A DNA stretch of 39,540 bases from NCBI RefSeq assembly GCF_002160495.1, contig NZ_NFKR01000025.1:1-39540 (forward strand), read 5' to 3'. Below, piece after piece: positions 33,602 to 39,540 of this stretch (position 1 is the first letter of the stretch; each line of letters begins with the position of its first letter). Source of the DNA: Erysipelatoclostridium sp. An173 (GTDB taxonomy: Bacteria; Bacillota_I; Bacilli_A; Erysipelotrichales; Coprobacillaceae). The notes under the pieces were generated by a model, which did not search any database, was not told the origin of the DNA, and saw nothing but the letters and a program-made list of their open reading frames with translations. The position numbers and the translations under genes are program-made.

Positions 33602-34368
33602 AAAAAGTATTATTAGAAGCAAAAAATATAAGCAAGATATATGATCTTGATACTAAAAATCCTTTTACAGCAATGAAAGATATTTCATTAACAGTTTATG
33701 AGGGAGATTTTATATGTGTTATGGGACCTTCTGGTTCTGGGAAATCAACATTGATAAATAATATTTCTACAATCGATATTCCAACCAAGGGACAGGTATA
33801 TATTGATGGCAATGAAATAAATAGTATGAGTGAAAAAGAGATAGGAAATTTCCGGTTTCAAAAATTAGGGTTCATCTTTCAAAATTACAGCCTGTTACAG
33901 TCTTTGACAATTTATGAAAATATTGCTGCTCCTTTATCATTACAAAAAAATAAAACACCAGATATGAAAAAGAAAGTAGAAGATATGGCAAAGCTATTAA
34001 ATATCAGTAAGTTACTCGATAAGTTTCCTGATGAATGTTCAGGAGGGGAAAAACAAAGAGCTGCAATCTGCAGAGCACTGGTTACTGATCCTAAGCTGAT
34101 AATTGCCGATGAACCAACAGGGAATCTTGATAGCAAAAATTCTCATGAATTATTGCAGATATTAAGAAAAATGAATCAAGAGCAGTCAAAAACAATTGTA
34201 ATGGTTACACATGATCCTCAAATTGCTTCATATTCATCGAAGTTAATATATATAACTGATGGAAAAATAGTTAAAGAGTTAGAAAAAAATAATATGAATC
34301 AAAAAGAATATTTTTATGAAATAATCAATATAACTTCAAAAGGTGCTCAGATGCTTTTTACTGATTAA
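33598..34368 (+). CDS. ABC transporter ATP-binding protein (LolD/BceA type)
   Basis: A 256-residue ATPase. Walker A GPSGSGKST (residues 43-51), Q-loop FQNYSLLQSL, signature CSGGEKQR, Walker B LIIADEPTGNLDS and switch His in VTHDPQIA are intact. The LDSKNS motif after Walker B is typical of the MacB/LolD/BceA subgroup. It has an extra C-terminal tail of about 25 residues. It works with the permease encoded just upstream, in peptide resistance, lipid handling or mechanotransmission-type roles. Confidence 0.9.
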   Translation: MKKVLLEAKNISKIYDLDTKNPFTAMKDISLTVYEGDFICVMGPSGSGKSTLINNISTIDIPTKGQVYIDGNEINSMSEKEIGNFRFQKLGFIFQNYSLLQSLTIYENIAAPLSLQKNKTPDMKKKVEDMAKLLNISKLLDKFPDECSGGEKQRAAICRALVTDPKLIIADEPTGNLDSKNSHELLQILRKMNQEQSKTIVMVTHDPQIASYSSKLIYITDGKIVKELEKNNMNQKEYFYEIINITSKGAQMLFTD

Positions 34369-34387
34369 AAAGATAAAATTTTGTATT

Positions 34388-34417
34388 AAAAATGTGGATT
34401 TAATTATCCACATTTTT
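34388..34417. terminator. Bidirectional terminator
   Basis: AAAAATGTGGAT and ATCCACATTTTT are perfect 12-bp arms around TTAATT. The hairpin lies between the convergent ABC ATPase (+) and hydrolase (-) genes. Confidence 0.92.
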
Positions 34418-34438
34418 AATAGCGGTTAAATAAAATAA

Positions 34439-35194
34439 TTAATCTTTAAGTATTTTGTTTATTGTTATGATATGGTTTTGAGGATTGATTAAAGCATCTT
34501 CACAGTGACCTTTATTTTTTAAGAGTATTGTATTGGTATTAAGATAGTGTTTTTTTAAATATTTAGCAACTTTTTTAAATAATATTTCATTTATAGTAGA
34601 GCCATATAAATAATATATTTTAGTATTAGGAGTATCAATATCATTGCGTAATTTAAATTTTCCCACTTCTTTTATATAATTTATAATTGTTGTATTAGAA
34701 ATATGATCTATTAGTTGTAAAAACAGATCAAGTTTATCGATTGTTATTATTGTATTAATAGCCTGATTTATTGTTTTTTCATCACGAATTTTAACTTTAT
34801 GAGTAATTGATAAATACTGTTTTGTTAAAATATTTATTAATACTTTTCCAAAAGGAAGAAGCGGTGAACTTTCCAAAATCAGTTTTGTTATCTCAATATT
34901 CTGGTTTTGCCATATATAGCTAGCAACAATACCACCCATACTCATCCCATAAATTGCATATACTTTATTGCCATATTTAGTTATATAATAGCTTTCTAAT
35001 TCTTTTACACATCTTTCAAATGAAATAAAATCTTCTTTATCATCAACATTGTGACCAGTTAATATTGGAACAATTAAACAATAATCTTTTTTATAAAAAT
35101 CGATATAATCTTGCCATACCTGATACGGACTTTCAAAACCATGAATTAGAATTATTTTGTCATTACTTGGATTACCATATTCTAAAATTTTCAT
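34439..35194 (-). CDS. Alpha/beta-hydrolase fold protein
   Basis: A 251-residue cytoplasmic hydrolase. LIHGF (residues 16-20) fits the oxyanion loop, Ser85 in YGMSMGG is the nucleophile elbow, and His230 in NKGHCED fits the catalytic His. The acid is not certain. Substrates of this fold range over esters, thioesters and peptides, and nothing here narrows it. It follows the glycosyltransferase gene by 6 bases in the same operon. Confidence 0.85.
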   Translation of the reverse strand: MKILEYGNPSNDKIILIHGFESPYQVWQDYIDFYKKDYCLIVPILTGHNVDDKEDFISFERCVKELESYYITKYGNKVYAIYGMSMGGIVASYIWQNQNIEITKLILESSPLLPFGKVLINILTKQYLSITHKVKIRDEKTINQAINTIITIDKLDLFLQLIDHISNTTIINYIKEVGKFKLRNDIDTPNTKIYYLYGSTINEILFKKVAKYLKKHYLNTNTILLKNKGHCEDALINPQNHIITINKILKD

Positions 35195-35200
35195 TATTTT

Positions 35201-36100
35201 TTACCCTTGTTTAATTGAAACTATTCTAATCGCTGCTGCCATACCACCATCACCATATGAAGGACTTTCAATAAATTTTGTTGCTTCTTTGCTTAAAGAT
35301 TGGTTAGTATTTATTGAATGAATTATTTCATTTTCCCAACCATTAAGTCTAGCCATTGATATTGACTCAATACCAAGTATTGCATCAGTAAGATGTTTTT
35401 GATAAGATTCAAAATGTTTTTCAATAATAAAACGCATTAATTCAAGTCTTTTTGACATACTTTTAATATTAAATGAAGCTGGAGCAGTACGATAATCAAT
35501 TAATGCTTGTTCAACGATACCAATATTTGCCTCTGGTATACATTCAAGCATGCTTAAAAAGAATTCCCAGTCTTCAAATCCAGAACGCATCGATTCATCA
35601 TAGCCACCACATTGTTGCCAAATATCACGGCGAAGAATATGAGTGGCAGGACAGCAATTTCGTGAAAGAAATGGGATTATATTACCGCCAGATGGACAGA
35701 CTGTTGCAACAAGAGTACCAAATGTTTTCATCCATGATGATGCTGCGACCATTGATGGATCATTATGGAATAATTGACTAACTTGTTCAATATATGATGG
35801 TTCTAATTGATCATCACCATCAAGCACTAAAACTAATGGTGCTTTTGTTTGGCTAATACCGGCATTTCTAGCAACAGATACTCCTCGATTAGGTTGTTTT
35901 ATTACAAGTATTGGAATCGTGATAGCAGGATTGGTTTTTATATTATCTAAGATATTAAGTGATTGTTTATCGGTAGAACCATCATCAACAATAATAATTC
36001 TTTTAGGTGGAATAGTTTGTTTACACAATGATTGAACTGCTTCTAAAATCATTGAACCTTGATTAAAACTTGTAATAACGGCCTCGATATTTGTTTCCAT
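35201..36100 (-). CDS. Family 2 glycosyltransferase
   Basis: A 299-residue GT-A enzyme. VDDGSTD (Asp39-Asp40) binds the nucleotide sugar, LDGDD (Asp94-Asp97) is the metal-binding DxD, and GFEDWEFF is the acceptor-side acidic motif. No membrane segment is visible, so it is probably a soluble or peripheral enzyme that transfers sugar to a cell-surface glycan or lipid. The start at 36100 has AAAGGAGG upstream. It is the first gene of a two-gene minus-strand operon with its own promoter. Confidence 0.92.
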   Translation of the reverse strand: METNIEAVITSFNQGSMILEAVQSLCKQTIPPKRIIIVDDGSTDKQSLNILDNIKTNPAITIPILVIKQPNRGVSVARNAGISQTKAPLVLVLDGDDQLEPSYIEQVSQLFHNDPSMVAASSWMKTFGTLVATVCPSGGNIIPFLSRNCCPATHILRRDIWQQCGGYDESMRSGFEDWEFFLSMLECIPEANIGIVEQALIDYRTAPASFNIKSMSKRLELMRFIIEKHFESYQKHLTDAILGIESISMARLNGWENEIIHSINTNQSLSKEATKFIESPSYGDGGMAAAIRIVSIKQG

Positions 36101-36131
36101 AAAAATTTCCTCCTTTAATTTACCTAATTAA

Positions 36132-36160
36132 ATTATCTTATTTTTATTGTTTTTTTACAA
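36132..36160 (-). promoter_or_regulatory. Promoter of glycosyltransferase operon
   Basis: On the minus strand -35 TTGTAA (36160-36155), a 17-bp spacer and -10 GATAAT (36137-36132) precede the start codon by about 30 bases. Confidence 0.5.
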
Positions 36161-36533
36161 TCTAAAATAATAATTTATAAAAATATTTGGTTTAATAATC
36201 AAAAAAAGAGTTTTTATTTTGAAAACTTTTGAAAATGGCGATTTGTTTATAATACATAAATTATTTCAACTCTTATTAAATTTATTGTAGCTAAAGAAAT
36301 AGTATCGATTTTTATTGTAAAGTATCGTTATTTTCATGTACCTATTATTTTAAATGAAAATGATTTATATAGATTTGGTTTTAAAGGTTTTTTAAGGATT
36401 TATATTTACCAAGTACTTTGACCATAGAGTTACAAGGTAATCAGTTTGTAGAATATACTGTGTAGATTTTTAATATTTTTTAAACAATTCTTTTAAAATA
36501 AACAAATATTTTATTTAAAGAGGAGGTAATTAA
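36161..36533. other. Intergenic region without clear genes
   Basis: 373 very AT-rich bases. A TATAAT at 36248-36253 has no matching -35. AGTATCG occurs twice, 20 bases apart (36301, 36321). The only firm element is the strong AGGAGG at 36521 for the micro-ORF that follows. No ORF is supportable. Confidence 0.4.
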
Positions 36534-36614
36534 ATGTTAATAAGAGTAGTTATTGTAGTAATTGTAACAATAGCGTTAATTGGTACTGGTTTGTTGGCTA
36601 GAAAAAAAGTTTAA
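36534..36614 (+). CDS. 26-residue single-span micro membrane protein
   Basis: A short ORF directly behind a very strong ribosome binding site AGGAGG (36521-36526). It encodes a basic start (MLIR), about 17 hydrophobic residues rich in Val and Ile, the motif GTGLL and a basic end (ARKKV). The layout is that of a tiny transmembrane protein with positive charges at both ends. It is followed 16 bases later by a second ORF of the same kind. Its proximity to phasin-like and UbiB-like genes suggests a membrane role; none is known. Confidence 0.65.
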   Translation: MLIRVVIVVIVTIALIGTGLLARKKV

Positions 36615-36630
36615 AGATGGAGGAGCAAAG

Positions 36631-36717
36631 ATGATTAAAAAAGTTGTAGCTATAGCAGCTGTAGTAGTAAGTGTTGCTGGAGCGGGTTTATTTATTAAAT
36701 ATAAAAATAAATATTAA
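36631..36717 (+). CDS. 28-residue single-span micro membrane protein
   Basis: The second tandem micro-ORF, with its own GGAGGAG ribosome binding site (about 36619-36625). It has a basic start (MIKK), a Val/Ala-rich hydrophobic core, the motif GAGLF and a basic end (KYKNKY). It resembles the first micro-protein in length, charge layout and the GxGL element before the basic tail, so the two may be diverged duplicates. A hairpin follows its stop codon. Confidence 0.65.
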   Translation: MIKKVVAIAAVVVSVAGAGLFIKYKNKY

Positions 36718-36770
36718 TGATGAATAATAAGGGATACTATGCATCATTAGTTTCTCTTTTATTTTATCTT
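36715..36770 (+). terminator. Terminator after micro-ORFs
   Basis: TAATGATG (36715) and CATCATTA (36742) form an 8-bp stem with a 19-base loop, followed by a T-rich tract. The left arm includes the stop codon of the second micro-ORF. Confidence 0.6.
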
Positions 36771-36836
36771 TTGTAAAACTACACATTTATATAAATTCGT
36801 TGTAAAATAAGTGTATATAACAAAGGAGGATGCGTT

Positions 36837-37133
36837 ATGAATAATTTTAGTGAAGATTTAAGAAAGTTATTATTAGTAGGAATTGGTGCAGTTGCCATAA
36901 CTGCTGAAAAGTCTAAAGAAGTTGTTGAAGATTTAGTAAAAAAAGGTGAATTAACGGTTGAACAAGGAAAAGTTTTAAATGAAGAACTTAAACATAATGT
37001 TGCTGAAAAGCTTAGACAACCTGTAAGTGTAGAAACAGTTGAACAAGATTTACAAAAGATGGACGTAGATGACTTAGAAAAATTAAAACAAAAAATAGAA
37101 GAATTACAAAAATCAAAGAATGAATCAAAATAA
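36837..37133 (+). CDS. Phasin-like coiled-coil protein
   Basis: A 98-residue, highly charged, mostly helical protein. A short hydrophobic patch (LLLVGIGAVAITAEK, about residues 11-25) is followed by heptad-rich helices with many Lys and Glu, as in PhaI/PhaF-like phasin-superfamily proteins. It has a strong AAGGAGG ribosome binding site and overlaps the UbiB-like gene by 14 bases. I recall such small phasin-like genes beside aarF/ubiB-like genes in other Firmicutes. A membrane- or lipid-surface partner of the kinase is a reasonable inference. Confidence 0.78.
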   Translation: MNNFSEDLRKLLLVGIGAVAITAEKSKEVVEDLVKKGELTVEQGKVLNEELKHNVAEKLRQPVSVETVEQDLQKMDVDDLEKLKQKIEELQKSKNESK

Positions 37134-38715
37134 TAGTTTGAGTACGAAACGGCGTCTAGCACAGATTCTGGCAATACTGAGAAAACATCATATAACAAAA
37201 GGAATTGATCCGGTAAAGTTTAGAATGATTTTAGAGGATCTGGGACCAACATTTGTTAAGATTGGTCAAATAATGGCTTCTCGACAAGATATGTTTTCTC
37301 AGCGTTATTGTCGAGAATTGGTGAAATTAAGAGATAATGTTGCTCCAATGAGTTTAGATGTAGTAAAGAGGGTCATTGAAAATGAATATCAAGAAGATCT
37401 AAAACAGGTTTTTATTGATTTTGATGTTAATCCTTTAGGAAGTGCTTCGATTGCTCAGGTTCATAAAGCAACATTAAAAGATGGACGTCAGATTGTAGTA
37501 AAAGTTCAACGTCCTGGTATTTATGAGATGATGGAAAGAGATATTTCTTTGATCCGTCGTGCAGTAAAGATTTTAAAGTTAAATGATGTTTTAGGTAGTG
37601 TTGTTGATTTAAATATCGTTTTAGATGAATTTTGGCATACTGCCAAAGAAGAAATGGATTTTTTAAATGAAGCCAGTTTTGCTAAAAGATTTGCGCATTT
37701 TCATCAAGACATTAATTACATAGCAGCTCCAGAAATTATTGATGAGTATAGTACTAGTAAAGTACTTGTGATGGAATATATTGATGGTTATGAAATTGAT
37801 GATCGAATCACATTAAAAGATGCTGGTTATGATTTAAAAGAAATTGCCGCAAAATTAGCAGAAAATTATATTAAACAAATTGTAGATGATGGTTTTTTTC
37901 ATGCTGATCCTCATCCTGGTAATTTAAGGATTCGTGATGGAAAGATCGTTTGGATCGACTTTGGGATGATGGGTATTTTAAATCGCTGTGATAAAGATTT
38001 GTTGAAAGACGCAGTTTTAGCTATTGGGCAAAATGATACGCAAAAACTTGTTGATGTAATTTTGACATTAGGCAAGCATGATAATCGTATTGATTATGCT
38101 TTATTTTATGATAATATTGAAACATTTATGAAGCACTATGTAACAATGGACTTAACAGATATTAACCTAGGAGATGTGGTTCAGGAAATTTTTATGATTG
38201 CTCATAAACACCGCATTTCAATGCCAAAAGGTGTTAGCATGTTAGCACGAGGGTTGGTAACTATCGAAAGTACAGTAATGTTAGTAGATCCTCATATTAG
38301 CATTATTGAAATTGCTGCTAATCATGTTGCTAGTCATATGTCAAAAGAGTTTGATGCTAAAAAAGAATTAACAAACTCAGCTAAAAAGGTATATGATGCT
38401 AGTCAAAATATATTAAATCTTCCCGTTCAGCTTTCAGAAGTTATTCGAATGATAATGAAAGGAAGATTAAAGGTTAATTTAGATATTATGGAATCAAGCG
38501 TTCCTATGAAAGCGATAAATCATATGGTCAATAAATTAATTGTAGGAATTATCAGTGCTGGATTATTGATGGCAAGCAGTTTGCTTTGTACAACCCAAAT
38601 GACTCCTAAAGTTTTTGGAATACCAGCTTTAGGTTTTATTGGCTTTATGACAGCGGTAGGATTAGGAATATGGCTATTATTTACTGTTTTAAAAGAAAGA
38701 AGAAAAAATAAATAA
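37120..38715 (+). CDS. UbiB/AarF (ABC1) family atypical kinase
   Basis: A 531-residue protein of the ABC1/ADCK/UbiB family. It shows the family KxGQ motif (Lys47 to Gln50 in FVKIGQIMASR), the Ala-rich nucleotide loop GSASIAQVHKA, VKVQRP, the catalytic region HADPHPGN and metal site IDFGMMG. Two C-terminal membrane helices (about 470-525) anchor it, as in UbiB. In other organisms the family supports isoprenoid-quinone synthesis or lipid homeostasis as an ATPase. In a fermenting Firmicute, lipid or isoprenoid handling is more likely. It is translationally coupled to the phasin-like gene. Confidence 0.92.
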   Translation: MNQNNSLSTKRRLAQILAILRKHHITKGIDPVKFRMILEDLGPTFVKIGQIMASRQDMFSQRYCRELVKLRDNVAPMSLDVVKRVIENEYQEDLKQVFIDFDVNPLGSASIAQVHKATLKDGRQIVVKVQRPGIYEMMERDISLIRRAVKILKLNDVLGSVVDLNIVLDEFWHTAKEEMDFLNEASFAKRFAHFHQDINYIAAPEIIDEYSTSKVLVMEYIDGYEIDDRITLKDAGYDLKEIAAKLAENYIKQIVDDGFFHADPHPGNLRIRDGKIVWIDFGMMGILNRCDKDLLKDAVLAIGQNDTQKLVDVILTLGKHDNRIDYALFYDNIETFMKHYVTMDLTDINLGDVVQEIFMIAHKHRISMPKGVSMLARGLVTIESTVMLVDPHISIIEIAANHVASHMSKEFDAKKELTNSAKKVYDASQNILNLPVQLSEVIRMIMKGRLKVNLDIMESSVPMKAINHMVNKLIVGIISAGLLMASSLLCTTQMTPKVFGIPALGFIGFMTAVGLGIWLLFTVLKERRKNK

Positions 38716-38724
38716 TATTTGATT

Positions 38725-38757
38725 GCTATAAATTCTAACTAGAGTTTATAGCATTAT
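38725..38757 (+). terminator. Hairpin after UbiB-like gene
   Basis: GCTATAAATTCT and AGAGTTTATAGC pair over 12 positions (one wobble) with loop AACT. The T-tract after it is broken, so termination may be partial. Confidence 0.6.
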
Positions 38758-39131
38758 TTATATGAATAATATGCGTGATTTTTGTATTTTATGCAGATTC
38801 TATTCAATATATATCTCTTTTCATTTATAATATAAGTAACAAAGATAATATTGATCCAATAAGATACATAATAATTTTGATTTCTATATGAGGGGAAAAT
38901 CTTATAAAATCATTATCAATATGTATTAAATATTTCTAGTTTGTTTACTAAAATAAAAACAATAAATTGTGGATGTTATTTTAAAGGTACATTAAGGGAT
39001 ATAATAGCTGTATCATTTATAGCATTTTAAATTAAATAAAATTAATCAAAACGTTGGACTGTAACAAAATATAATAATCAGGATATTATTAAAACATTTT
39101 ATAGGTACAATAATAAAATAATTTTATAGCT
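38758..39131. other. Intergenic region without clear genes
   Basis: About 370 AT-rich bases. A TATAAT at 39000-39005 could be a -10 box for the downstream ABC gene; no convincing -35 or ORF is seen. Confidence 0.35.
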
Positions 39132-39177
39132 AAAAGGAAATTTGTTGGATCAAACCTCAAATTTCCTTTTGCTTTTT
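39132..39177 (+). terminator. Strong terminator or attenuator before partial ABC gene
   Basis: AAAAGGAAATTTG and CAAATTTCCTTTT form a perfect 13-bp stem with a 13-base loop, followed by GCTTTTT. It ends 4-5 bases before the ribosome binding site of the next gene, so if the promoter is upstream (for instance at 39000) it acts as an attenuator. Confidence 0.8.
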
Positions 39178-39193
39178 ATAGGGAGGGAGAAGA

Positions 39194-39540
39194 ATGCGAT
39201 TAGATAATATCAACAAAACATATCATAATAAATTAAATGACGTTCATGTTTTAAAAGATTTAAATTTTACTTTAAATACTGTTGGTTTGACATTTATTAT
39301 CGGTAAAAGCGGCAGTGGTAAAACAACATTATTAAATATCTTAGCTGGACGTGATCATGATTATACCGGTACTATGATATTAGATGGAAATGTTGAATAT
39401 GTTGAACAGGAATATAATCTGATGGAGAGTTTAAGTGTTTTTGATAATCTGTTTATGCTGTGCAAAGATAAAAAAATGATAGACTTGAAATTAAAACAGT
39501 TTGGCTTGTTTGAACATAAGGATAAAAAAGTAAAAAAATT
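39194..39540 (+). CDS. ABC transporter ATP-binding protein (partial, runs off window)
   Basis: The first 115 codons of an ATPase gene cut by the window end. ATG 39194 follows a purine-rich GGGAGGGAGA ribosome binding site. The product begins MRLDNINKTY, has Walker A GKSGSGKTT (about residues 46-54) and a Q-loop region EQEYNLMESLSVFDNL. The Q-loop follows Walker A more closely than usual. The type resembles LolD/BceA-like ATPases or the N-terminal half of ATPase-FtsX fusions; the remainder is needed to decide. Confidence 0.85.
   Translation, partial: MRLDNINKTYHNKLNDVHVLKDLNFTLNTVGLTFIIGKSGSGKTTLLNILAGRDHDYTGTMILDGNVEYVEQEYNLMESLSVFDNLFMLCKDKKMIDLKLKQFGLFEHKDKKVKK

Noticed and set aside
35473-35781. 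Open frame of 102 codons antisense to the glycosyltransferase gene
   Set aside because: It lies wholly within a well-supported family 2 glycosyltransferase on the other strand, has no ribosome binding site and no recognisable domain.
36301-36340. AGTATCG repeated twice with 20-base period
   Set aside because: Only seven bases match and the rest of the unit does not repeat; too weak for a regulatory claim.
36414-36460. TTGACC followed by an AGAGTTAC-like stretch, reminiscent of MerR promoters
   Set aside because: The nearest -10 (TATACT at 36454) is 30 bases away and no real dyad is present.
36779-37198. Open frame of 139 codons on the minus strand across the phasin-like gene
   Set aside because: Its Ser/Phe/Cys-rich product is the usual mirror of a Lys/Glu-rich coiled-coil gene; the plus-strand gene has a strong RBS and coupled neighbour.
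1-39540. tRNA, rRNA, CRISPR, insertion sequences or prophage
   Set aside because: No cloverleaf, spaced identical repeats, transposase, integrase or phage structural motif was recognised on either strand by eye.

Overview
The window is very AT-rich DNA with tightly packed, Gram-positive style genes: strong AGGAGG-type ribosome binding sites, lipobox lipoproteins, a cell-wall type C-terminal anchor and U-tract terminators. Codon use and gene content point to a low-GC Firmicute. I infer a gut Erysipelotrichia/Coprobacillaceae member of the Clostridium ramosum/spiroforme type, but no rRNA or other marker gene is present to prove this. No tRNA, rRNA, CRISPR array, insertion sequence or phage gene was seen.

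Layout. 1-3.7 kb: a heterodimeric ABC exporter with one degenerate and one canonical ATPase site. 3.9-8.4 kb: a compact type IV pilus/type II secretion-like operon: transglutaminase lipoprotein, PilC/GspF-like membrane protein, four small single-span proteins and a PilT-like ATPase. 8.6-9.8 kb: a SARP/BTAD-type regulator with a dense array of short repeats in front of it. 9.8-11.9 kb: a pair of half-size chromate-transporter (CHR) proteins divergent from a LysR regulator. 12.1-12.5 kb: a small XRE regulator whose upstream region shares motifs with that of the SARP gene. 12.7-18.9 kb: a 2076-residue secreted GH84 beta-N-acetylglucosaminidase with carbohydrate-binding modules and FIVAR-like repeats.

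19.1-22.1 kb, minus strand: a 5-oxoproline/pyroglutamate operon (DUF969, DUF979, pcp, gamma-glutamylcyclotransferase family), with a good promoter, TGTATACA operator-like sites and a structured leader. 22.3-23.7 kb: a MATE efflux gene broken by an internal deletion and frameshift, behind a promoter of MerR-controlled architecture. 23.9-28.5 kb: an ABC importer operon with an alkaline-phosphatase-superfamily hydrolase in the middle, followed by a PHP-family phosphatase at 28.6-29.4 kb. 29.8-31.8 kb: a LytTR response regulator and an AgrC-like sensor with a degenerate ATP-binding domain. 32.3-34.4 kb: a two-gene ABC transporter (permease, then ATPase). 34.4-36.1 kb, minus strand: an alpha/beta hydrolase and a family 2 glycosyltransferase. 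36.5-38.7 kb: two micro-membrane-protein genes, a phasin-like coiled-coil protein and a UbiB/AarF-family kinase-like protein. 39.2 kb to the end: the start of another ABC ATPase gene directly behind a strong terminator hairpin.

The most promising unexplained unit is 3.8-12.5 kb. The pilus-like operon has no prepilin peptidase, no classical prepilin signal and only a PilT-type ATPase. The 10-mer ATCACAAAAT lies upstream of this operon, of the SARP gene and of the XRE gene. The SARP and XRE upstream regions also share a 15-mer. Together these suggest a small co-regulated surface system. All positions and motifs were read by eye; no database search was run.
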